Program-made: the position numbers and the translations under genes
DNA from: Neobacillus kokaensis
GTDB taxonomy: Bacteria > Bacillota > Bacilli > Bacillales > Cytobacillaceae
Assembly (NCBI RefSeq): GCF_014656545.1
Contig: NZ_BNDS01000037.1
Location: forward strand, 1-41,123
DNA: 41,123 bases
Direction of reading: 5' to 3'
Shown here: positions 25,001 to 33,513 of the stretch, in pieces
Layout: each line of letters opens with the position of its first letter
Numbering within the stretch: position 1 is the stretch's first letter
Notes under the pieces: model-generated
What the model was told of the DNA's origin: nothing
Database searches by the model: none
The model's input: the letters and a program-made list of their open reading frames with translations, nothing else

Positions 25001-26164
25001 ATGAGAAAACTCTCATTGCTTGCCCTTGCCCTCGTTTTTTTGCTTAGTGCCTGTGCACCCAATTTTGGAAAGCAAAATGAAGAGGTTCAAACAAAAGAGA
25101 AGACAAAGGGAAAGGCAATTATTCCAAAATATAATATTTCAGACAAATATTATCGGACAATCCTGCCTTTCGAACCAGGGCAGGCCCGCGGGTTGGTCGT
25201 CAATAATATTAATACGAGATATGATTTAAATGAATTTGAAATGGGTTTAATGCGTATTGCCCAGCACAGCTTTGATACGGAAAAGTACTATTTCCGTGAG
25301 GGGCAGGAAATAAAAGCTGACAAGGTTCGGTTATGGTTAAACCGCAAATATACAAAAGAGCAGCTAAAGGAAAATAAATTGAAGGAAGCAGATAATATCG
25401 GATTAAACCCGGTTAATACAGGCACGGTTGCTAATCCAAGTTCACCGATTTATTTGGCCCATATATTGGAGCATGATTATTTGACAAAAGATGACAAAGG
25501 TAATGTCAAATTAGCGGGAGTTACCATTGGGCTGGCAATGAATTCTACCTATTATTACAAAGTTCCTGTCGGCGCTGGCACTGTTGAAAAGGAAGAAAAC
25601 ATTTCTAAAGCAGAAATGGAAAGTGAAGGGAAGAAGATTGCTGCCGAAGTTGTAAAAAGGATGCGGCAAACAAAATCACTTTCAGAAATTCCAATTACCA
25701 TTGCGATATTTAAACAGGAAACGAAATCGTCCGTCGTTCCAGGTAATTTCATCGCCTACACAACTGTTGATAGTGGAAGTTCAAGTTTAAATAATTGGGA
25801 AAAGGTAAATGAGAAATATTATTTATTCCCTTCAACGGCTGCGCAAAACGATCACCGTGATGATATGATTTCGTTTTTGAATTTTAAGCAGGATGTGGAG
25901 GAGTATTTTCCAAACTTTAACGGTGTAATCGGCAGAGCTTTTTACATTGGGGATGAAATGCAGGATTTAAATATCACGATTCCAATCCAATTCTACGGGA
26001 AAACAGAAGGGGTAGGGTTTACCCAATATGTTGCAGGACTGGTTATGCAATATTTCCCTAAATATCTATCCGTTTCCGTAAGTGTTACCTCTGTTGACGG
26101 ACCGGAGGCTCTTATTGTTAAAAAAGCCAATGAAACGGAACCGTTTGTTTATATTTATCAATAA
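25001..26164 (+). CDS. yerH: CamS family sex-pheromone-type lipoprotein (YerH)
   Basis: This 387-residue protein has a lipoprotein signal with lipobox LLSAC (Cys18) followed by a CamS domain. Matching segments include YYRTILPFEPGQARGLVVNNINTRYDLNEFEMGLMRIA and FPNFNGVIGRAFYIG. In Staphylococcus the processed signal peptide of the related protein acts as a pheromone peptide; whether that holds here is not known. It starts 16 bp after ligA, the order seen in B. subtilis (ligA-yerH), and a terminator follows. Confidence 0.94.
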   Translation: MRKLSLLALALVFLLSACAPNFGKQNEEVQTKEKTKGKAIIPKYNISDKYYRTILPFEPGQARGLVVNNINTRYDLNEFEMGLMRIAQHSFDTEKYYFREGQEIKADKVRLWLNRKYTKEQLKENKLKEADNIGLNPVNTGTVANPSSPIYLAHILEHDYLTKDDKGNVKLAGVTIGLAMNSTYYYKVPVGAGTVEKEENISKAEMESEGKKIAAEVVKRMRQTKSLSEIPITIAIFKQETKSSVVPGNFIAYTTVDSGSSSLNNWEKVNEKYYLFPSTAAQNDHRDDMISFLNFKQDVEEYFPNFNGVIGRAFYIGDEMQDLNITIPIQFYGKTEGVGFTQYVAGLVMQYFPKYLSVSVSVTSVDGPEALIVKKANETEPFVYIYQ

Positions 26165-26165
26165 T

Positions 26166-26192
26166 TCCGGCAATTTTGCCGGATATTTTTTT
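26166..26192 (+). terminator. Terminator after yerH
   Basis: TCCGGC (26166-26171) and GCCGGA (26178-26183) pair around AATTTT, followed by TATTTTTTT. It closes the pcrA-ligA-yerH unit. Confidence 0.85.
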
Positions 26193-26205
26193 GCCTTTCT
26201 ACTAT

Positions 26206-26234
26206 TTGCTGTTCTAAAATGATTCATGTAGAAT
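26206..26234 (+). promoter_or_regulatory. Sigma-A promoter of the P5C dehydrogenase gene
   Basis: TTGCTG at 26206-26211 and TAGAAT at 26229-26234 are separated by exactly 17 bp. It lies just downstream of the yerH terminator and 46 bp before the start codon. Confidence 0.65.
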
Positions 26235-26243
26235 GGATATGGA

Positions 26244-26257
26244 TGTAAACGTTTTAA
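26244..26257 (+). promoter_or_regulatory. cre-like CcpA site
   Basis: TGTAAACGTTTTAA resembles the cre consensus TGWAANCGNTNWCA, with the central CG and flanking A/T correct and the last CA replaced by AA. It lies about +4 to +17 from the predicted start, a position suited to carbon catabolite repression of an amino-acid degradation gene. This is a candidate only. Confidence 0.4.
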
Positions 26258-26280
26258 TACATAAGGAGGGGTTTTTAGGA

Positions 26281-27828
26281 ATGGTACAACCTTACAAGCA
26301 TGAACCATTTACAGATTTTTCACTGGAAGAAAACCGTCAGGCCTATCTTCAAGGATTAAAAACAGTTGAAAGCTATTTAGGGCAAGACTATGATCTGCTG
26401 ATCGGCGGAGAAAGAATTTCTACCGAGGAAAAAATCGTTTCTTATAATCCAGCCAATAATGAAGAAGTCATCGGCCGCGCATCAAAAGCAAACCAAGAGT
26501 TAGCTGAAAAAGCGATGCAGGCAGCTGTTGAAGCATTTAAAACATGGAGAAAAACAAAGGCAGAGGTCCGCGCTGATGTACTGTTTAAAGCAGCGACAAT
26601 TATTCGCCGACGTAAACATGAGTTTTCTGCGCTTTTAACAAAAGAAGCAGGAAAACCATGGAGAGAGGCAGATGCAGATACAGCGGAAGCAATTGATTTC
26701 CTAGAATACTATGGACGTCAAATGCTGGCACTTAAAGACGGTGTACCGGTACAAAGCCGTCCAAATGAATTTAACCGTTATCACTATATTCCACTTGGTG
26801 TCGGTATTATCATTTCACCATGGAATTTCCCATTAGCTATTATGGCTGGAACAACCGTTGCTGCGATTGTTTCCGGAAATACAGTTTTATTAAAACCAGC
26901 TTCCACTACTCCAGTTGTTGCAGCGAAATTTGTAGAAGTGATGGAAGAAGCAGGTCTGCCTAAAGGCGTATTAAACTTTGTCCCTGGCAGCGGCGCCGAA
27001 GTGGGCGATTATTTAGTCGATCACAAAGATACCCGTTTCATCAGCTTTACTGGTTCACGCGATGTTGGACTTCGAATTTTTGAACGGTCATCTAAAGTGA
27101 ATCCAGGTCAAATCTGGATGAAGCGTTTGATTGCAGAAATGGGCGGTAAAGATACCATTGTAGTTGATCGTGAAGCTGACCTTGAGCTGGCTGCACAATC
27201 AATCGTTGCGTCTGCATTCGGTTTCTCCGGGCAAAAATGTTCTGCATGTTCCCGTGCAATCGTTGTTGAGGATGTTTATGATCAAGTATTAAACCGTGTT
27301 GTAGAACTGACGAATCAATTAACAATTGGCAACCCAACTGAACAAGGCAATTTTATGGGACCAGTTATTGATAGCAGTGCCTACAAGAAAATTATGGAGT
27401 ATATTGAAATCGGCAAGCAAGAGGGCAAGGTAATGACTGGCGGCGAAGGGGACGATTCTAAAGGCTTCTTCATTAAACCAACTGTCGTAGCCGACCTTGA
27501 TCCAAAAGCCCGAATTATGCAGGAAGAAATCTTCGGACCAGTGGTTGGTTTCTCAAAAGCGAAGAATTTCGATGAAGCGCTGGAGATTGCCAATAATACC
27601 GAATACGGCTTAACAGGTGCTGTGATCACGACAAACCGTGCACACATGGAACAGGCACGTGAAGACTTCCATGTTGGTAACCTTTATTTCAACCGCGGCT
27701 GTACAGGTGCGATTGTTGGCTACCAGCCATTCGGCGGCTTCAATATGTCAGGAACAGACTCTAAAGCAGGCGGCCCAGATTACCTATTATTACACATGCA
27801 AGCCAAAACAACTTCTGAATTGTATTAA
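26281..27828 (+). CDS. pruA: L-glutamate gamma-semialdehyde (1-pyrroline-5-carboxylate) dehydrogenase
   Basis: This enzyme oxidises glutamate semialdehyde/P5C to glutamate with NAD+ in proline and arginine breakdown. The 515-residue protein has the length and sequence of Bacillus RocA/PutC, starting MVQPYKHEPFTDFS. The catalytic Cys320 is in GQKCSACSR and the general base Glu286 in AEMGGKD; the NAD segment is ISPWNFPLAIMAGTTVAAI. ATG at 26281 follows AAGGAGGGG; an upstream in-frame ATG at 26233 is rejected for lack of a ribosome binding site and a non-family extension. It stands alone with its own promoter, a possible cre site and a terminator. Whether it is the RocA or PutC orthologue cannot be decided here. 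Confidence 0.96.
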   Translation: MVQPYKHEPFTDFSLEENRQAYLQGLKTVESYLGQDYDLLIGGERISTEEKIVSYNPANNEEVIGRASKANQELAEKAMQAAVEAFKTWRKTKAEVRADVLFKAATIIRRRKHEFSALLTKEAGKPWREADADTAEAIDFLEYYGRQMLALKDGVPVQSRPNEFNRYHYIPLGVGIIISPWNFPLAIMAGTTVAAIVSGNTVLLKPASTTPVVAAKFVEVMEEAGLPKGVLNFVPGSGAEVGDYLVDHKDTRFISFTGSRDVGLRIFERSSKVNPGQIWMKRLIAEMGGKDTIVVDREADLELAAQSIVASAFGFSGQKCSACSRAIVVEDVYDQVLNRVVELTNQLTIGNPTEQGNFMGPVIDSSAYKKIMEYIEIGKQEGKVMTGGEGDDSKGFFIKPTVVADLDPKARIMQEEIFGPVVGFSKAKNFDEALEIANNTEYGLTGAVITTNRAHMEQAREDFHVGNLYFNRGCTGAIVGYQPFGGFNMSGTDSKAGGPDYLLLHMQAKTTSELY

Positions 27829-27870
27829 TAAAGTAAAGCCTAAATGCTTCCGTTTAAAAGCAATACAGAA

Positions 27871-27901
27871 AAAACCTCTTTCCACTACGGAAAGAGGTTT
27901 T
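27871..27901. terminator. Bidirectional terminator between pruA and the ger operon
   Basis: AAAACCTCTTTCC (27871-27883) and GGAAAGAGGTTTT (27889-27901) form a perfect 13-bp stem with a 5-nt loop, with A and T tracts at the ends. It serves pruA (plus) and the convergent germination operon, whose last gene stops at 27906. Confidence 0.92.
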
Positions 27902-27905
27902 CCTC

Positions 27906-29066
27906 TTATATGGTCGGTCGCATTTTTTGCTTTTCCCCTTGGAGGAGTTTAACTTTCACTGTGATTTTTTGTAAACTATCCTTTGTTAAAGGGATTTTCC
28001 CGTGTTGTTCCACACGTTTCCAAGCTTTCACTTTTTTACGGTAAACTACCTCTGATAATCGATATATATCTATCTGATGTTCTAATCCTTCAAGATATGT
28101 ATCTTTTATTTCTGCTGCTATTAACTTTTCTGCTTCCTGCTCTATTTTGGCCAATCGTTCGGGACTTACCATTTCTGATAGTGAAGTCGTAACATCTAAC
28201 GAGAGTTGAAACTGGATATTACCATCTTTTACTATCGGTTTTTTCTTCAGCTTTATTTTCCAGGCGATTAAACTGATGTTCGATAACTCTTTTGTTAAAC
28301 TGATTTCCTCCCGCTTAAAATCTTTATTCATCCATCTTAAGCCTTTTACGTTTTTAAAGGGCATCACTTCTTTTAATCTGTTTTTGGTTAGGGCAGCCAC
28401 TCCAGCAAATTCAATCAACGGGCTGACAGTTGTCTCAGTTTCCCATGTATTCTTCGTTAACCGAATATAAGGAATAATAGCCTCATGGGGAGGTTCGTTT
28501 AAAGCGATTAAAAATTCTCTCATATCTAGTGGGCGAATAAAAGATCTTTGTTCATAGCTAGCTTTGGGATCGCCTAATCTGGAAAGTGCAGTTGTCATAC
28601 TTAATGGAGGATAGCTTTTGAGAACTTTAGATAAAGGCTCTTTGGTCGCATATAAGTTTAAACTATACCGTGTTTCCCGATACCGGTCAAAACGATCAAT
28701 CGTTGCTCGAAGGTCTCCGTTTTTTAAAGCTTGTTCTGAAAAAACAATGAAAGATAAATGGCCCCAGAATAATCTACGCTGGATGGATGCATATAAATTA
28801 AAGGCGGCTTCGTTCAGTGTTTTACCAGAGGCGTGGCCTACTACCACTTTGGTTTCAGTAATATCACCCCTAGCTTCTGATTTTGCTGTCAATGAAGTAT
28901 TGATAATTTGAATGTAAATTGTATACTGGTAACCATTATAGTCAACACCGAGACCTTGAACATAAACCATTCTTTCTGACTCGTTTGTATCCCAGCAGCC
29001 AGAGAGAAGGGAACAAGTGAGTAAAAAAGGGAAAAATAGAAGAATCCTATTCCGGTTATTTCCCAT
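27906..29066 (-). CDS. Ger(x)C family spore germination lipoprotein, second copy
   Basis: This 386-residue lipoprotein belongs to the GerAC/GerBC/GerKC family of germinant-receptor C subunits. The lipobox is LLSGC (Cys24), followed by the family motif WDTNESERMVYVQGLGVDY. Conserved blocks include RRLFWGHLSFIVFSEQAL, FDRYRETRYSLNLYAT and LNEPPHEAIIPYI. AAGGAGG lies 6 nt before the ATG. It follows the other C-type gene by 15 bp. The two proteins have the same length and well over half their residues look identical, so this is a tandem duplication. It should be made in the forespore and sit on the inner spore membrane. Confidence 0.94.
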   Translation of the reverse strand: MGNNRNRILLFFPFLLTCSLLSGCWDTNESERMVYVQGLGVDYNGYQYTIYIQIINTSLTAKSEARGDITETKVVVGHASGKTLNEAAFNLYASIQRRLFWGHLSFIVFSEQALKNGDLRATIDRFDRYRETRYSLNLYATKEPLSKVLKSYPPLSMTTALSRLGDPKASYEQRSFIRPLDMREFLIALNEPPHEAIIPYIRLTKNTWETETTVSPLIEFAGVAALTKNRLKEVMPFKNVKGLRWMNKDFKREEISLTKELSNISLIAWKIKLKKKPIVKDGNIQFQLSLDVTTSLSEMVSPERLAKIEQEAEKLIAAEIKDTYLEGLEHQIDIYRLSEVVYRKKVKAWKRVEQHGKIPLTKDSLQKITVKVKLLQGEKQKMRPTI

Positions 29067-29081
29067 TTGCGGCCTCCTTGT

Positions 29082-30242
29082 TTATAGTGTCGGTTTCATT
29101 TTCTGCTTTTCTCCATGAATAATTTTCATTCTGACCTTAATTTTTTGTAAACTGTTATCTTTTAATGGTATTTTTCCGTTTTGTTCCAATCTCTTCCACG
29201 CTTTCATATTTTTACGATAAACATCTTCGGATAAGCGATAAATGTCAATATTGTTTTGTAATCCGGTAAGATATGTGTCATGAATTTGGGTTTTTAATAA
29301 TTTTTCGGCTTCCCGCTCTATTTTGGGTAATGGTTCTGTTTTTAAAATTTCGGCAAGGGTAGCAGTGGCATCCAAAGATAGCTGGAATTTAACCGTCTTT
29401 CCAGTTATTATTGGTTTTTTCTTGATTTTCAAATTTGTTACTACTAGGCTGACATCTGACAAATCATTGGTTAAAGTAATTTCTTCTCTTTGTAAATCAC
29501 TATTTAACCATCTCAAGCCTTTGAATTGTTGGAAAGGAATGATCTTTTTTATACCGTCCCTTGTAAGAAGTGCTGCTCCCGCAAATTCAATAATTGGAAT
29601 GGGTTTGGTTTCTGTTTCCCATGTTTCCTTGGCTAATCTAATATAAGGAATAACGGCTTCGTGGGGAGGTTCATTTAAGGCAATTAATAATTCTCTTAAA
29701 TTCAGCGGACGAATAACAGATCTTTGCTCATAGGCGGCTTGGGGATCACCCAATCTAGATAGGTAAGTTGTCATCTCTAACGGTGGAAGGCTTTTTAAGA
29801 TTTCTGATAAAGGATCCTTGGTCGCATAGAAATGAATACTATAACGAGTTTCCCGATAGCGATCAAATTGATCAATTGTTGCCTGAATACTTGTTTGCTT
29901 TAATGTTTCCTCCGTTAAAACGATATAAGATAAGTGGCCCCAAAATAATCGGCGCTGAGATGAACTATACAAATTAAACATTGCCTGGTTCAGTGTATTA
30001 CCAGATGCATGACCTACTACAATTTTTGCAGGACTGGGTCCGCCCATTGATTCCGTTTTGGCTGTGGTTGAAGTATTAACAATTTGGGCATAAACTGTAT
30101 ATTTCCCATTTTTATAGTCAATACCTACTCCTTGAACATATACCATTCTTTCTGTTTCATTCGAATCCCAGCAGCCTGTAAGAATGAAAATGGCTAATAA
30201 AACAGGGAGCAGATATCCTTTCTTGTTTTGGACCCATTTCAT
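29082..30242 (-). CDS. Ger(x)C family spore germination lipoprotein, first copy
   Basis: This 386-residue C subunit has lipobox ILTGC (Cys24), then WDSNETERMVYVQGVGIDY. Domain blocks RRLFWGHLSYIVLTEETL, FDRYRETRYSIHFYAT, LNEPPHEAVIPYI and the C-terminal YRLSEDVYRKNMKAWKRLEQNGKIPL are as expected for the family. Its start overlaps the stop of the GerA-type gene by 4 bp, giving translational coupling. It is paralogous to the gene immediately downstream. Confidence 0.95.
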   Translation of the reverse strand: MKWVQNKKGYLLPVLLAIFILTGCWDSNETERMVYVQGVGIDYKNGKYTVYAQIVNTSTTAKTESMGGPSPAKIVVGHASGNTLNQAMFNLYSSSQRRLFWGHLSYIVLTEETLKQTSIQATIDQFDRYRETRYSIHFYATKDPLSEILKSLPPLEMTTYLSRLGDPQAAYEQRSVIRPLNLRELLIALNEPPHEAVIPYIRLAKETWETETKPIPIIEFAGAALLTRDGIKKIIPFQQFKGLRWLNSDLQREEITLTNDLSDVSLVVTNLKIKKKPIITGKTVKFQLSLDATATLAEILKTEPLPKIEREAEKLLKTQIHDTYLTGLQNNIDIYRLSEDVYRKNMKAWKRLEQNGKIPLKDNSLQKIKVRMKIIHGEKQKMKPTL

Positions 30243-31750
30243 GTACTGCCACCTTGCTTTGTTGGATCTGGTGGGTTTATGGAGCCTGGGCGTGTATCAT
30301 CTTTTTTAACAGGTATTCTTATAATCGATTTTAATACATATCTCAGGCTGAGCCTTTCTGCTACTTGCAGATACGGCAGGTCAAACGATTGAATTTTTGC
30401 TACAACTGTTCCAATCAAGAATATCGAAGTAAAGAACCCAAAAAAGCCGAGCGTTGCAGAAAAAATAATCACGACAAAGCGTAATAAAGAGACAGCCCCA
30501 ACAAGCGCTTGATTGACTAACGTAAAGGTAGCAATCGTAGAGGCGGCGATTACCACTAACATAGCAGGGTTTGTCAGTCCGGCTCTTATAGCGGCATCAC
30601 CAATAATGAGTCCTCCGATGACACTTAAGGTTTGACCAATAGAAACGGGCAGTCTTAGCCCCGCCTCCCTAAATACTTCGAATAATACAAGCATCAGGAT
30701 AGCTTCCAAAGCCGTTGGAAATGGAACTCCTCTTCTTGATTCAATGACAGTGGCTAATAAGGTAAATGGAAGCTGATTTTGATGAAACGACGTCAAAGCT
30801 ACCCAGAATCCCGGCAGAAAAGCGGCAACAGATATACCAAAGGCTCTCATTATCCTCTGGAAAGCATTGTAGAAATAGTTTGTTTCAGAATCTTCAGCTG
30901 CCTTTAAAAGGAAAAAAAGGTTAACAGGAGCAATATAGGCATATGGAACGCCATCAATAAAGACAACAAATCTGCCGGTTAATAATGACTGTACAGCGAA
31001 ATCCGGTCTCCCTGTATAGGTATGCCTAGGAAATATGGAATAAGGATTATCATTGATTAACCCTTCCAGCTGCATCCCGCTATATAAGCCATCGATATCA
31101 ATTTCATTTAATTTTTTTCTAAGCTGGTCAATGATTTCCAGGTTCGCTATATCCTTTATATATAAAAGTATGACCTTAGTTCTTGTTCTCTTGCCAATTT
31201 CAAACGATTCGCTAAGAAGCGATGTTGAACGCAATCTCTTTCTGATTAATGCATAATTGACAGAGATATCCTCAATGAAGTTATCCCTTGGTCCTTTAAT
31301 ACTAATTTCCATATTTCCTTCTTCAGGATTTCTTTTCGGTTGATCGGATATGTCAACAGAATAAACTTGATGATCTCCTTGGAAAACCAATAATACCTTA
31401 CCCGAGAATACCTCATCTTCAGATTTTTCAATTGTTTCAATATGTGTTAAGGTAGGTAATTTAAGAGAATGAAGGGTCTCTTCATTTATTTCATTCGGAC
31501 TATCCAGAAAGAATTTCTCAAGGCGTGAAGGAACCGTTTTATATAACATTTCATTACTAACAAGTCCATTACAATACACAAGGGTAACAAGGTACTTTTG
31601 GAACTGAAGATTAAAAAAAACAACATCGGAACTGTCTTTAAATGTTTTTCTTAAGGCTTGTTCACTAAGAAGGAAAGTCTTCTCTTCTTTACTGTTCGTT
31701 ATAGTCCCTGAATCTTGTATTTTATTAGCAGAAAGCTTTTTAAACTGCAT
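30239..31750 (-). CDS. GerA family spore germination receptor A subunit
   Basis: This 503-residue protein has the two-part layout of GerAA/GerBA/GerKA: an N-terminal soluble domain (residues about 1-270) with DVVFFNLQFQKYLVTLVYCNGLV and RTRTKVILLYIKDIAN, and a C-terminal domain with about five membrane spans starting near GRFVVFIDGVPYAYIAPVNLFFLL. The FPTALEAILMLVLFEVFREAGLRLP and SIGQTLSVIGGLIIGDAAIRAGL segments are diagnostic. ATG at 31750 has GGAGGT 6 nt upstream, so a longer reading from 31771 is not used. The start overlaps the GerB-type gene by 11 bp. These subunits form the oligomeric germinant-gated channel in current models. Confidence 0.95.
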   Translation of the reverse strand: MQFKKLSANKIQDSGTITNSKEEKTFLLSEQALRKTFKDSSDVVFFNLQFQKYLVTLVYCNGLVSNEMLYKTVPSRLEKFFLDSPNEINEETLHSLKLPTLTHIETIEKSEDEVFSGKVLLVFQGDHQVYSVDISDQPKRNPEEGNMEISIKGPRDNFIEDISVNYALIRKRLRSTSLLSESFEIGKRTRTKVILLYIKDIANLEIIDQLRKKLNEIDIDGLYSGMQLEGLINDNPYSIFPRHTYTGRPDFAVQSLLTGRFVVFIDGVPYAYIAPVNLFFLLKAAEDSETNYFYNAFQRIMRAFGISVAAFLPGFWVALTSFHQNQLPFTLLATVIESRRGVPFPTALEAILMLVLFEVFREAGLRLPVSIGQTLSVIGGLIIGDAAIRAGLTNPAMLVVIAASTIATFTLVNQALVGAVSLLRFVVIIFSATLGFFGFFTSIFLIGTVVAKIQSFDLPYLQVAERLSLRYVLKSIIRIPVKKDDTRPGSINPPDPTKQGGST

Positions 31751-32852
31751 TTGTTGACCTCCGTTTTCCAATTACTTGAATGAGGGCAGCTAAACTTAAG
31801 AATATTGAGAAGCTAAAAAATAACCAAAATGTTGATGGAAGAATAAAGGTTCTAAGCAAAGCAATAAATTGATGATCAGTAATGGGAATCAACGTTAAAA
31901 GACCTGTTACCGCTGAAGAGAACAATAAGCTTCTGCTTTCCCAGTGTTTGGGGTTTAAAATGGAGAATTCCTTAATGATAAACAATAACAAGGAAATTCG
32001 AATAAAAACCCCTGATAACCATTGATAAATAGAAAGGAAATCAACATGTTCGATGTATCTGCCAATGGAGACAAGCCCCCATTCTTCATAGGGGGGAAAT
32101 CTTTGTATAGATGCCTCCGTAGGTCCGAATTCAATGATGGCTCCAATCAAAGGTCCTAAAGTTAGCACTGTTAGAATAAGCGTAATGATTAAGTAATGAC
32201 GGAACCGGATTGGCGTTTCAATTTTGTGCTGCAATAAAAGAAAGAAAAAAATTTCTGACATACCGGAAGCTTGATAAATCATGCCATCAAAGACACGACT
32301 GTAGCCATGCTCCAAAATCGGCAGTAATAATGATGGCTGTTTATGTTGAATATTTGCTATAGCAACAAAAAGACCAAATATAGTAATAAAAAACAATAGA
32401 AATACGTTAAGCATGCTGATAGTACGTAAATTATTTCCAGCTAACATCCAGCAAATAAAAACAAAAACGATGACCAGTACAATTGGAGGTGTTGTAGGTA
32501 AAAAGGTAATATTTGTCCATGTAATCGTCTCTCTTAATGAAACACTAGACAATATGATGAGATAGCACATCAAAAGAAAGGCTAAAACCTTTGATAGTGT
32601 AGGACCAATCAAATTTGATAACCAAAGAAAAAGCGGCTGTTTATTGGCCTTCTTATGAATATAAAGAATTAACGGAATCCAAAGGATGGTTGGAAATAAT
32701 GTTAGCAGAACCGTCAGCCACGCATCTCTTCCAGAAGTATCAATTAAAGGGGAAATGACAAACACATGATTTTTTAAACCAATTGCCGTCATCGCCAACA
32801 AAATCATATGAACTGCTGTAATTGAATCTGATTGTTTAATAACCAACACCAC
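31740..32852 (-). CDS. GerB family (GerAB/ArcD/ProY) germinant receptor transporter-like subunit
   Basis: This 370-residue protein has about ten predicted membrane helices and belongs to the spore germination branch of the APC amino acid transporter superfamily. B subunits bind the germinant. Typical features are the N-terminal helix ending near the SGRDAWLT segment and the TFLPTTPPIVLVIVFVFICWMLAGNNLRTISMLN region. The start is uncertain: GTG codons at 32852 and 32849 and a TTG at 32846 are possible, and none has a clear ribosome binding site (the nearest GGAG, at 32881-32884, is about 28 nt upstream). It is the first gene of the operon, ahead of the A subunit, which is not the common A-B-C order. 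Confidence 0.92.
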   Translation of the reverse strand: MVLVIKQSDSITAVHMILLAMTAIGLKNHVFVISPLIDTSGRDAWLTVLLTLFPTILWIPLILYIHKKANKQPLFLWLSNLIGPTLSKVLAFLLMCYLIILSSVSLRETITWTNITFLPTTPPIVLVIVFVFICWMLAGNNLRTISMLNVFLLFFITIFGLFVAIANIQHKQPSLLLPILEHGYSRVFDGMIYQASGMSEIFFFLLLQHKIETPIRFRHYLIITLILTVLTLGPLIGAIIEFGPTEASIQRFPPYEEWGLVSIGRYIEHVDFLSIYQWLSGVFIRISLLLFIIKEFSILNPKHWESRSLLFSSAVTGLLTLIPITDHQFIALLRTFILPSTFWLFFSFSIFLSLAALIQVIGKRRSTNAV

Positions 32853-32968
32853 ATTTCTATTTATTGCTAAGAATATTGTTCTCCATATATCACCAAGTAT
32901 GCGAGATACTGTAAACCCTCGTTATTTTGTAAATTGTGCCGCGCCAGTCCTCATACTTAAAAAAATAC

Positions 32969-33002
32969 AAATAGTCCTCATCTACAAAGATGGGGACTAT
33001 TT
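32969..33002. repeat. Strong hairpin between the divergent ger and bpr genes
   Basis: AAATAGTCCTCATCT (32969-32983) pairs with AGATGGGGACTATTT (32988-33002) with one G-T pair and a 4-nt loop. It looks like a terminator with A and T tracts, but no gene ends nearby on either strand. It lies upstream of both divergent genes. The rest of 32853-33513 holds no gene that I can support and must contain the promoters of both units, which I could not place with confidence; a sporulation-type -10 such as CATACTT occurs near 32902 on the minus strand. Confidence 0.7.
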
Positions 33003-33513
33003 CATGCAGTCATATCTATTATTTAACCTTTTGTGTCCTACTTGAGTGTAGTAAAGGTGGTAAGTCTGCTTTTAGCAGTTGACCGTTGGTTCCGATGACA
33101 ATCCTGCCTTATTTCACTATCGCCTATGAAAATAGAAATGGGAAATATAAATTAAATATAACCAATATTTGTAAATGTTGTTGGTGATATATATCCATTA
33201 AACTAGGAAAAAAGAATGCTTTTTGAGAAAATCAGAACCTCTTAACTTTCACAACCCAAAAAAATAGTCATAAGGGTTTATCTTCTATTTAAAACATTCA
33301 TTGTCAACATGAGGTTGCACTATATTGTCGATTTTCCCAACATGGACCAAAATATCAAATTTCTGAATATTTGCATTTTGGATGCGCAATTCGACACACA
33401 CCCAATTATGAAAGGGTTATTTTTAAAATAGCACCTAGTTTTTGACATAGAGTGTGCCGAGAAAGGAGGGCAGTAGATTCATTGATTGAGGAAAATACTT
33501 AGGGGGGAAGAGG

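Noticed and set aside
24384..25016. 210-codon open frame on the minus strand
   Set aside because: It is antisense to the 3' part of ligA, rich in Ser/Phe/Ala from the complement of Glu/Lys/Ala codons, with no ribosome binding site or domain.
27638..27952. 104-codon open frame overlapping the end of pruA
   Set aside because: It is out of frame with pruA, crosses the bidirectional terminator and runs antisense into the ger gene. It has no coding features.
33442..33479. TTGACA at 33442 as a bpr promoter
   Set aside because: No acceptable -10 lies 16-19 bp downstream; the first TAGATT is about 26 bp away, so it was not called.
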